Assembly (NCBI GenBank): GCA_902495595.1
Contig: CABUXV010000028.1
Location: forward strand, 1-29,665
Source: an uncultured Eubacterium sp.
GTDB lineage: Bacteria > Bacillota > Clostridia > Peptostreptococcales > Anaerovoracaceae
Reading direction: 5' to 3'
DNA: 29,665 nucleotides
Of the stretch, positions 1 through 7,257 are shown one piece after another. The notes under the pieces are model-generated. The model had not been told where the DNA came from. It searched no databases and worked only from the letters and a program-made list of their open reading frames with translations. Within the stretch, counting starts at the first letter, position 1. Each line of letters opens with the position of its first letter. Both the position numbers and the translations under genes were made by a program.

Positions 1-543
1 AGGTCTTCCAGGAACTTTTTCTGCGTTAGTTACTACGTCGAACTTAAGTCCATACTGTTCTTCAAGAAGCTTGTTAAGAGCAAGTGAGTCTTCTTCATAG
101 TATCCAGTGTCGCATCCAACGAGAACGCCGGCAGCTCTCAATTTATCTATACATTCAACTGCGCCAGGGATAGGCTTAGCTAAATCTTCGTCTACTATGT
201 ATTTTGACATAAGAGGTCTGAATGCAGCTAATACAGCGTCAAAATCATCTTCGTTCCAAGGACGTCCGTACTTTTCTTCCCACTGTGAGGAGATTTCTGG
301 AAGGTTAAGCAACATTCTTAAGTGTGTTGGTTTGAAGTTACCCATTGGCTTTCTGATTTCATCCCATCCGCATTCTATTCCAAACTGCTGAAGAGCTTCG
401 TAGAAAGGAACTACTGGAGCTTTACATCCTCTTAAGTCATCTTTAGGCCATCTGTGTCTCAGGTCTCCAGGACCGTCGCAGAAAGTACCTGCAGTGTCGA
501 GTACAGCTAACTTGATTTTTCCTGTGTAAGTTCTGTTATACAT
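1..543 (-). CDS. Phosphonoacetaldehyde hydrolase-like HAD hydrolase (3' end beyond window)
   Basis: The first 181 residues are visible; the gene runs off the left edge. The HAD nucleophile motif is D16-T-A-G-T, with Ala rather than Asp two residues after the nucleophile, as in phosphonatase (DWAGT). K71 in the stretch KPMGNFKPTH corresponds to the Schiff-base lysine of PhnX (MGLLK). The loop GCDTGY (143-148) matches the PhnX GSTTGY motif with changes, and the visible end, VTNAEKVPGRP, matches the family's VTADDVPAGRP. By family this enzyme would cleave the C-P bond of a phosphonoaldehyde in the cytoplasm. An extra segment of about 20 residues (24-41) and the altered GSTTGY motif mean the substrate may differ. 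ATG with GGAGGA 7 nt upstream. All six Asn codons are AAC, which suggests strong expression. It lies downstream of the hydantoinase gene, beyond a terminator. Confidence 0.75.
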   Translation of the reverse strand, partial: MYNRTYTGKIKLAVLDTAGTFCDGPGDLRHRWPKDDLRGCKAPVVPFYEALQQFGIECGWDEIRKPMGNFKPTHLRMLLNLPEISSQWEEKYGRPWNEDDFDAVLAAFRPLMSKYIVDEDLAKPIPGAVECIDKLRAAGVLVGCDTGYYEEDSLALNKLLEEQYGLKFDVVTNAEKVPGRP

Positions 544-603
544 ATTTTTTTCCTCCTTAAAAATATCAATCCAGATTTATTAACGTAGGTTTTCTTTGCA
601 AGT

Positions 604-653
604 ATAATATAACAAGTCAGCTTAAAGTCACGGTCAAGGGAACCTTTAGGTTC
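604..653 (-). promoter_or_regulatory. Candidate promoter and operator of the PhnX-like gene
   Basis: Reading on the minus strand, an AT-rich -10 region with an extended TG motif (TGTTATATT, about 614-606) lies upstream of the PhnX-like gene. No -35 box at correct spacing is evident; TTGACC at 637-632 is about 20 nt away. A short palindrome (GAACCT-TT-AGGTTC, 640-653) sits just upstream of TTGACC and could be a regulator site. Confidence 0.35.
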
Positions 654-712
654 GATAAAGTAATCTTAAAGATAATCTAAAGATAATTCAGACTCTTTCA
701 AAAAAATAGAAA

Positions 713-747
713 AAAGCGGCTGACTTCATCGCCTCGTCAGCCGCTTT
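713..747 (-). terminator. Intrinsic terminator after the hydantoinase gene
   Basis: A 12-bp perfect stem (AAAGCGGCTGAC at 713-724 pairing with 736-747) with an 11-nt loop is followed on the minus strand by TTTTTTCTATTTTTTT. It ends the MFS-hydantoinase transcript and separates it from the PhnX-like gene. Confidence 0.9.
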
Positions 748-785
748 CTTCCTTTATATAAGCAATTATGGATTTATCTTTCCGG

Positions 786-2765
786 CTATATCATTCCTCC
801 GCCTACGCCTTTAATCACAAGTTTTGTTCCCATATAGGTCTTTTCCGATTCGCTCATCTTCCCTACAGCCATGGTATCGCTAAGCTCAACTTTTATGTCT
901 TCAGTCTGCTCTTCTATGTTCCAGTGTCTGCATCCTGCATCCTGGAAAAGATGCTCTATATGCTTACGGCCTTCATGTATGGCATAAAACATGGCCTCTT
1001 CTTTGGTAGCACATTCATATCTCTGCCAAGGGGTATTAAGTATATATTTTCTTCCGTCTACACTTATAAGCATTTCCACAGTTTCGGTCACCTGTCCCAC
1101 TGCCGCTCCGTAAGCGTTAGCCACATCGGCATCATCAGGAACTATCACATTGGCATTGAGCAGTTCTCCCGCTTCCTTAAGCCATACTCCGGCAGGAGCT
1201 CCTATAGCAACCAAAGGTTTCTTTAAATTTATCACAGGCGCTATTATGGAAGAACTCTTCTTTTTAAACGCCCTGTCAATCAGATACATAGCAGCTTCAC
1301 TATCCCTTATAAATAGTTTTTCTCCTTCAAAATTCGCTGCCGCCTGCACACAGGTCGATGCAAGCCTTGCTTTTATCAAAGTCTCCACCTCTGAAATAAA
1401 ACTGTCTTCGCTGACTTCGTATCTCTTTGCCAAAATATTTATACCTGCATGCGACAAATCTCTGTTCCACTGATTATACTTGCCCTGAGCATGAAGTATA
1501 TCCGTAGGTGTAACGCCTATTCTTGCAATTACGCCTTCTTCTACGAGGGGAGTAAGGTCGATAGTCTCCGGATCGCGTCCTATTACTCTGCCAAGAAAAG
1601 TTACGCTGTGAGGTTTCTCTTTTAGCTTTTCAATCATTTCAGCATCTTTTCCTGTAACATCAACCGATGGTGTTCCGCCTAAATAAGCATAGCAGTCAGC
1701 CTCATGAGGAGAATAGGATTTCATATCTCCTACTCTGTAAAAACTGTGAACCTCGTGGATAAGCTCAGGATATTCAGCACCGGCGACACAAAGAGGAATT
1801 ACCTTTTCAGGACCTATTTCTATCTTGCCATACCTGTTAAGACATATTCTGCTGTCTCCTCCTATGCCGAAAGTGGAAATTTCAGCTGCCTGAACACGCG
1901 TAAACCAGCCGCCTACATTGGCGCCTTCTTTCTTTATCCTTACGCTGCCTTCGATTACGTCGGCTATATCGGTAGTAGTCCCTCCCATATCGACTACGAG
2001 ACCATCCCTTTCTCCTGTAAGAGCCAGCCCTCCTATTACGCTTGCCGCCGGACCTGAAAGTATTGTTTCAACAGGTCTTGCTTTAGCCATTTCCTCCGTC
2101 ATCAAGGTTCCGTCACCTTTTACAATCATAATAGGGCAGTCGATATCTCTTTCCTTAAGCACTTTCTTCGTGGACCGCATAAGGTCATCTATTATTGGAA
2201 TCAGCTTTCCGTTCAGCACGGCAGTTACGGTTCTGTGCTGGAATCCAAGAGCCGAGGTAAGCTGATGAGCGCATATTACCGGCACGTTGAGAACTTCATC
2301 GGCTATGGCTTTTACAACTTTCTCGTGATCTGAGTTTCTCACGCTTGCATAACCTGATATTGCTATAGCGTCGACCTTATCTTTTAACGAAATCAATACT
2401 TCTTTTATCTCATCCTCATCCAAGTCTTCTTTAAGACGGCCCATTATATCAAACTTTCCTTTTATTTTTACGGTATACTCGGCCGGAACGTCATCTTCCA
2501 AATCAACTCCCATATATATGAGAGCCACTTTACCGCCTCTGCCCTCAACTATAGCATTGGTTGCCAAAGTGGTGGAGAGCGATACAAGGCTGATTTCCTT
2601 CATTTTATCAAATTCCAGATTATCCAGACAGTTTTTTAGCCCTACAGTCAAATCGTCTTTCGTTGTAAGAGCTTTCGCCTTGCATATGATCTTTCTGTCT
2701 GCACCTTCAAGCACAACTCCGTCTGTATACGTTCCGCCTGTATCCATTCCCAAAATAAAAGACAT
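786..2765 (-). CDS. Hydantoinase/oxoprolinase family protein, subunit A type
   Basis: A 659-residue protein of the hydantoinase A/oxoprolinase family, an ASKHA-fold ATPase group that includes HyuA, 5-oxoprolinase and acetone carboxylase subunits. Phosphate-1 motif: GMDTGGTYTDG (6-16). Phosphate-2 motif: VVDMGGTTTDIADV (257-270). The length fits the usual subunit A (about 650-700). Family members perform ATP-dependent opening of cyclic amides such as hydantoins or 5-oxoproline, normally with a B subunit. No B subunit is visible here. Start ATG with GGAGG 8 nt upstream. It follows the MFS transporter gene by 126 nt with no terminator in between, so the two are probably cotranscribed, and it ends at a strong terminator. 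The exact substrate cannot be read from sequence. Confidence 0.85.
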   Translation of the reverse strand: MSFILGMDTGGTYTDGVVLEGADRKIICKAKALTTKDDLTVGLKNCLDNLEFDKMKEISLVSLSTTLATNAIVEGRGGKVALIYMGVDLEDDVPAEYTVKIKGKFDIMGRLKEDLDEDEIKEVLISLKDKVDAIAISGYASVRNSDHEKVVKAIADEVLNVPVICAHQLTSALGFQHRTVTAVLNGKLIPIIDDLMRSTKKVLKERDIDCPIMIVKGDGTLMTEEMAKARPVETILSGPAASVIGGLALTGERDGLVVDMGGTTTDIADVIEGSVRIKKEGANVGGWFTRVQAAEISTFGIGGDSRICLNRYGKIEIGPEKVIPLCVAGAEYPELIHEVHSFYRVGDMKSYSPHEADCYAYLGGTPSVDVTGKDAEMIEKLKEKPHSVTFLGRVIGRDPETIDLTPLVEEGVIARIGVTPTDILHAQGKYNQWNRDLSHAGINILAKRYEVSEDSFISEVETLIKARLASTCVQAAANFEGEKLFIRDSEAAMYLIDRAFKKKSSSIIAPVINLKKPLVAIGAPAGVWLKEAGELLNANVIVPDDADVANAYGAAVGQVTETVEMLISVDGRKYILNTPWQRYECATKEEAMFYAIHEGRKHIEHLFQDAGCRHWNIEEQTEDIKVELSDTMAVGKMSESEKTYMGTKLVIKGVGGGMI

Positions 2766-2891
2766 AATCGGTTCCTCCTAATATATCCACTGTAATTTAT
2801 TATTAACCATATCAACAAAATTATATTAATCCTCATATGTCTTGCATTTCAATATGTAATTGTAATTCTTTAAGTAAACTTTATACTGGCT

Positions 2892-4169
2892 CTACTCTCT
2901 TATTTCAGGAACAATGGAAGTATTTTTCTTGCTTACAGCCATACCGCACAGAACCATTAAAATACAGAGAACCTCCATAAGTATAAAAACCGCAAGATAA
3001 TTTCCGAAAGCATTTAGCACCATCGGGAATAAAACACCTTCAAGACATGCGCCAAGATATGCAAATCCGTTGAATATTCCTGCAACGCTTCCGGCAAACA
3101 CTCTGCATCCCTGATCTATTGCATGTACCCATAAAACTCCGTTTATACCATATATGGCAAATCCCGTAAAGAATATTCCCACAAGAACCGACTGCACATC
3201 ATCTATCATCGGAAAAATAATTATAAGCGTGCCGCATATTGCCGCCATAGCTGTTATAACTATTCCCTTATTGTTGAACATTTTGGTTCCGGCTGCCCAG
3301 GTTATTGCGAGTGTACCGAAAGCCATTCCGACAGGCAAAGTCAGATTGGAGAATTCCTCGCTCAGAATATTTCCTCCAAGCTCATTTTCATAATAAAGAG
3401 GAATCCAGTTCAAAAGTCCGTATCTGCACACGCTTGATATAGCAGCTATACAGCACCACCACCAAAATTTAGGCTGACTCAGAAAATATTTCCACGGCGT
3501 TTTTCCCTGTTCATATATTTTTCTTAATTTTTCCTCTCTTATCCTGTGTCTTTTTATCGTGCTGTCATAAGGTAAAAGACCTGCCTTCTCCGGTCTTTCC
3601 ACTGCAAATATTCCAAACAGCGCAACAAATATGAGAAGAAGCCCTATAGGCAAAACAAAATTCCACTTCCAGCTAATAGCCGGAAAAACAGATAATATCA
3701 TTACAGGTATAACATATGCCACTGCATGAGACATACCTGAAAAAAAGTTCGCTATACCTACGCCTTTGCCGCGCTCGCCTTCTTTCCACCAGTGAGACAG
3801 AAAACTTATTCCGCCGACCCAAATCATGCTTTGAAAATATCCGTTAATAAACCATATCAAAAACAGTCCCGACCAATGTTCCTGAAAAGGCACCGCCGCA
3901 TTCATAAAGCTTGTCATTATGCCCCCGATTATGATTATCTTCTTAGCGCCAAACCTGTCCGCCAGATATCCATTCACAAAACTTCCTGCCGCATAACTGA
4001 TAAAAACACTTAAAGAAATCATCTCCTGCTGCTGCATGGTAATGTCTATATTATCTGCAACATACGGCATTAAATTGTTAACATTAAATCTTGCCAGATA
4101 TACAAATATGTACATCATGGAAAAAGACATGAGACTGACCCATTTATATGTATTGAAGTTATTTTTCAT
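2892..4169 (-). CDS. MFS transporter, GlpT-like (OPA/anion symporter type)
   Basis: A 425-residue, highly hydrophobic protein with about 12 predicted membrane segments. The N-terminal stretch YLARFNVNNLMP (22-35 region) resembles the GlpT/UhpT YLVRKNFALAMP motif, so R27 may match the substrate-phosphate-binding arginine of GlpT. The MFS loop 2-3 signature LADRFGAKK is at 69-77. A cytoplasmic loop near 195-225 is rich in Arg/Lys. Family members import organophosphates or organic anions across the plasma membrane. It is the first gene of a unit with the hydantoinase homologue and diverges from a histidine kinase gene. The Shine-Dalgarno (AAAGGAG, 4190-4184) is 14 nt from this ATG, and a four-codon ORF lies between. 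Substrate unknown. Confidence 0.8.
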   Translation of the reverse strand: MKNNFNTYKWVSLMSFSMMYIFVYLARFNVNNLMPYVADNIDITMQQQEMISLSVFISYAAGSFVNGYLADRFGAKKIIIIGGIMTSFMNAAVPFQEHWSGLFLIWFINGYFQSMIWVGGISFLSHWWKEGERGKGVGIANFFSGMSHAVAYVIPVMILSVFPAISWKWNFVLPIGLLLIFVALFGIFAVERPEKAGLLPYDSTIKRHRIREEKLRKIYEQGKTPWKYFLSQPKFWWWCCIAAISSVCRYGLLNWIPLYYENELGGNILSEEFSNLTLPVGMAFGTLAITWAAGTKMFNNKGIVITAMAAICGTLIIIFPMIDDVQSVLVGIFFTGFAIYGINGVLWVHAIDQGCRVFAGSVAGIFNGFAYLGACLEGVLFPMVLNAFGNYLAVFILMEVLCILMVLCGMAVSKKNTSIVPEIRE

Positions 4170-4180
4170 AGCAGCTTCAT
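4166..4180 (-). other. Four-codon leader ORF overlapping the MFS start
   Basis: ATG AAG CTG CTA TGA starts 3 nt after AAAGGAG, and its stop overlaps the MFS transporter start codon (ATGA). It could act by translational coupling, or be chance, because the spacing to the true start is long. Confidence 0.3.
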
Positions 4181-4200
4181 AAACTCCTTTAAAACCTCTA

Positions 4201-4248
4201 TTTACAATTAACCTTCTTTAATTTATCATAAAAACATAAAGGTTTCAA
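4201..4248. promoter_or_regulatory. Overlapping divergent promoters (MFS- / kinase+)
   Basis: Plus strand, toward the kinase: TTTACA (4201-4206), 17 nt, TATCAT (4224-4229). Minus strand, toward the MFS gene: TTGAAA (4248-4243), 17 nt, TAAATT (4225-4220) with an extended TG at -14/-15. The two -10 boxes overlap, so RNA polymerase binding in the two directions should be mutually exclusive. Confidence 0.65.
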
Positions 4249-4276
4249 ACTGTATTAATTTAAGGAGTTTAGACAA

Positions 4277-6034
4277 ATGTATATCATTCCAAGTTATTCA
4301 ATGCTGGCTTCTACAGCGACAACTCTGATGTTAAGTATGATATTCCTTATACTTTCATATCAGAGCAGCAAAAATTACATGAGACTTTGGGGGATATCCT
4401 GGCTGCTGTGTTCATGTGTTTTTCTTTTGGATTTCTTCAAATTAAACATAATAGATATAGACGAAACCACTTACATAACCCTTAGACAAATTTTGATGCT
4501 GTGCGAAGCACATTTATTCCTGCTTGGTACATATCACTTTTTCCAGAAAAAATTCAATAATTATTTCAATTACACAACCTGGCTTTCAGCCATAACGATT
4601 TTGCTTTATCCCACAATTCCTGCGGTTTACTCCTTTATGCTCATACCAAACATAATATACTGTTCCGGTCTTATAATAATCTCCGGATGTATGTTTATAG
4701 CCATATCATGGACTCAGAAAATTCCCGAAAAAATGATTGCCAGTTTTCTCATAATCATCTGGAGTATATTTATAAATCATTTCGGATTTACTTTTAAAGA
4801 TTCTTCCTTAGCAAGTCTGACCTATTTTATTGGTCTTTTTGCAGTGAATCTGCTGATCCTCATACTTATAATACTGTATTTTAAGAAGCTCCGCTTCATA
4901 GACAAAAAAAGCTCTTCACGATTCAGACTCCTTGTTGAAAATTCTTCAGACGCCATGTTTCTTTACGATTACAATAAACAGCAGTTTGAATACATTACTC
5001 CTACTATTTATGAATTTATCGGTCTGTCTGACAAACAGCTTTACAATATGCCTGACAGATTCTTTGATTATATAAACGTGGAAGAAAAACATAAGAATAT
5101 AGTAAAAATATTTTCAAACCCAATTTCACAGCCGGGAAACGGAACTATTGTACTTTACAGCGACGGCAATATAAAAAAATGGTCTGAAATACACTACATT
5201 CCCATAAAAGACAATACCGGAATAGTAACAGCTGTAGAAGGTATTCTGAGAGATATCACCGAAAGAAAAATCATGGAAATAAACTTAAAAGATGCAGAAG
5301 ACGCTAAAAAAGAACTGCTCGAGAATATATCCCATGAAATAAAAACCCCGGTCACCCTTATTAAGGGATATACAGAGAGTATGCTTGACAAACTGGTTCC
5401 TAAAGAATCTACAGATACATATTTAAAGATGATAAACTCCAAAGCAATGATGCTTTCCACTCTGATGGACGACCTTGCTCAGATTTCAGAGGTTACATCT
5501 CAAAGCATGGAATACAAATTTTACGAACAGTCTGCGGCATCTCTGTTTGAAGAAATGGTAAATCAATGCAGATTTCAGATTGAATCCCAAGAACACACCG
5601 CCAATATATATATGCATGTTTCCCATGATGCTGTCGTAATAGCCGACCCCTACAGAATACAGCAGGTAGTATCTAATATAATAAACAATGCTCTGCGGCA
5701 CACGCCGGCAGGAAAGGAAATCAGTGTGTCATGTTCCTCGTACTTTCACGAAGAGCTGCTTTCAAACAAGAATCTGGATGATTACGATATTCCTAAAGGC
5801 GATATAGTTTTTACCGTAAGCGATACAGGAGACGGTATACCTGAAAAAGATTTGCCTCACATCTTTGAACGCAATTTCAGCGGAGGTAACCGAGTACGTA
5901 AGGACGGAGCAAAAACCGGACTGGGGCTTTATATTTCCAATCAGATAGTAACCCAACATTCAGGAAGAATGACAGCCCGCAACAATCCTTCCGGAGGCGC
6001 GGAAGTTTCATTTATGATACCTTATTATAAGTAA
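4277..6034 (+). CDS. Membrane PAS sensor histidine kinase (orphan)
   Basis: 585 residues. N-terminal membrane domain with about six or seven segments (roughly 8-30, 36-54, 74-90, 100-118, 125-145, 152-170, 180-203), then a PAS domain (about 215-330, ending in the PAC-like GILRDITERK), HisKA with the H-box ENISHEIKTP (phosphoacceptor H353) and HATPase_c with N-box QQVVSNIINNALRHTP (462-477), G1 DTGDGIP (516-522) and G2 TGLGLYIS (547-554). All catalytic motifs are intact, so it should autophosphorylate. No response regulator is visible nearby. Start ATG with AGGAG 9 nt upstream. It is transcribed divergently from the MFS-hydantoinase unit with overlapping promoters, which hints that it senses a compound linked to that unit, although this is inference. 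Confidence 0.9.
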   Translation: MYIIPSYSMLASTATTLMLSMIFLILSYQSSKNYMRLWGISWLLCSCVFLLDFFKLNIIDIDETTYITLRQILMLCEAHLFLLGTYHFFQKKFNNYFNYTTWLSAITILLYPTIPAVYSFMLIPNIIYCSGLIIISGCMFIAISWTQKIPEKMIASFLIIIWSIFINHFGFTFKDSSLASLTYFIGLFAVNLLILILIILYFKKLRFIDKKSSSRFRLLVENSSDAMFLYDYNKQQFEYITPTIYEFIGLSDKQLYNMPDRFFDYINVEEKHKNIVKIFSNPISQPGNGTIVLYSDGNIKKWSEIHYIPIKDNTGIVTAVEGILRDITERKIMEINLKDAEDAKKELLENISHEIKTPVTLIKGYTESMLDKLVPKESTDTYLKMINSKAMMLSTLMDDLAQISEVTSQSMEYKFYEQSAASLFEEMVNQCRFQIESQEHTANIYMHVSHDAVVIADPYRIQQVVSNIINNALRHTPAGKEISVSCSSYFHEELLSNKNLDDYDIPKGDIVFTVSDTGDGIPEKDLPHIFERNFSGGNRVRKDGAKTGLGLYISNQIVTQHSGRMTARNNPSGGAEVSFMIPYYK

Positions 6035-6194
6035 AGTTAGCCTGTAATATGTAATTAATGAATAATACATTGATGAAAAAGTATGCGATATATAATCAAT
6101 GTTTCCTTTACGCATACGCCGCATACATAAATCAATATTTCGCAAAATGTTTTCTTTGATATTCCGTCAATATTAATTTCCTTCATAAGAAAAT

Positions 6195-6225
6195 AACACC
6201 GCCTTTTAAACCAAAAGGCGGTGTT
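6195..6225. terminator. Bidirectional terminator between kinase and amidohydrolase genes
   Basis: A 13-bp perfect stem (AACACCGCCTTTT at 6195-6207 pairing with 6213-6225) with a 5-nt loop. It is followed by TTTAATATATTT on the plus strand and ATTTTCTT on the minus strand. It lies between two converging genes and probably serves both. The 160 nt between it and the kinase stop show no gene. Confidence 0.8.
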
Positions 6226-6233
6226 TAATATAT

Positions 6234-7223
6234 TTATAACTGTTTCTTCTTTTCTAAAAACTCTTTTAAATTTTTATCGTATTTTTCCAAATCAGCTTCA
6301 GGAATAAACTTTTTGCCTAATTCTCCTATTCCCACTCTTTTCATTTGTTCTTCATATTTCGCTGAACTATCCACCGGTTCAGCCATATTCTCAAATACAG
6401 GAGCCTTTGAATAATCCTCATATGGTATCTCCACCTTTGACATCCTGAGCTGCTGAAGATAATGGTCCATTGAAATTGTTCCGTAATTTCTGCAATGAGA
6501 AACCAGGTCAAGGTCCAGAGTTACTGTCGACACAGCCTCTGTTTGGCCTGCCTCCCACAGGCAGTTTCCCTCGGGGGAAATTACAAGAGAATGCCCGTAA
6601 AGCTGAAACGCCCCTGTTTTCCCCACACCATTGGTTGAAACAAGGTATGCCTGATTTTCAAGAGCTCTTGTATAATGAATATGTTCATTTAATTTATAAA
6701 GCTCTTGAGGGTCCATAGTGAGCTTGACCAGCACCTCCGCTCCCATGAGAGTTTCCGTTCTTGAGATTTCCGGAAAATTAAGATCATAACATATCTGAAC
6801 GCCAATCTTTGTCTTCTTCTCCGGAATGTCGAATACTACACATCTGTTCCCCGGCTCTGCGAATTCTTCAGATGGATACCATGGCGCAATCTTTCTGTAC
6901 ACATCGATGAGCTCGCCTTTAGGATTATATACAGGAGCAGAATTGTAAAATTTCCCCTCGGGCAGATTTTTATCGTACTCATAAACGGTACCAGGTATAA
7001 AATATATTTCATGCTTCTTTGCCAGTGATGCAAAAAAATCAGATGACGGGCCCGGTATTGGTTCCGGCGTGTAACATTGTATGCACTCAACTCCCACAAC
7101 AAGCTCCGGCTTATGATATCCGGACATAATTCTCTTAAGCGCCTCTTCAATATATTCAAAATTTACTGCTGTATCTTCGCTTACCGGCATCTGTATGACG
7201 CCTACATTTAAATACCTTCTCAT
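6234..7223 (-). CDS. Nitrilase-superfamily carbon-nitrogen hydrolase (amidase-like)
   Basis: 329 residues. The Glu-Lys-Cys catalytic triad of the superfamily is visible: E46 in VVGVECIQ, K111 in VYRKIAPW, C145 in GVQICYDLNFPE. The sequence around the cysteine (YDLNFPEISR, GAEVLVK) resembles aliphatic amidases and carbamoyl-amino-acid amidohydrolases more than true nitrilases, so hydrolysis of an amide or ureido group releasing ammonia is the likely reaction; substrate unknown. The C-terminal 70 residues are charged and probably form an extension that wraps the active site, as in the amidase branch. Start ATG with AAGGAG 7 nt upstream. It lies 34 nt after a GPH symporter gene in the same sigma-54-driven operon, so the pair probably imports and hydrolyses one compound. 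Confidence 0.85.
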   Translation of the reverse strand: MRRYLNVGVIQMPVSEDTAVNFEYIEEALKRIMSGYHKPELVVGVECIQCYTPEPIPGPSSDFFASLAKKHEIYFIPGTVYEYDKNLPEGKFYNSAPVYNPKGELIDVYRKIAPWYPSEEFAEPGNRCVVFDIPEKKTKIGVQICYDLNFPEISRTETLMGAEVLVKLTMDPQELYKLNEHIHYTRALENQAYLVSTNGVGKTGAFQLYGHSLVISPEGNCLWEAGQTEAVSTVTLDLDLVSHCRNYGTISMDHYLQQLRMSKVEIPYEDYSKAPVFENMAEPVDSSAKYEEQMKRVGIGELGKKFIPEADLEKYDKNLKEFLEKKKQL

Positions 7224-7257
7224 ATATTTTCTCCTTTTAAAACCTTTTAATGTTATT

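Noticed and set aside
602..637. Sigma-54 promoter before the PhnX-like gene
   Set aside because: TTGC is present near 600 but no GG lies 10 nt upstream of the GC.
768..1226. 152-codon plus-strand ORF opposite the hydantoinase gene
   Set aside because: Antisense to a conserved family protein, with no ribosome binding site.
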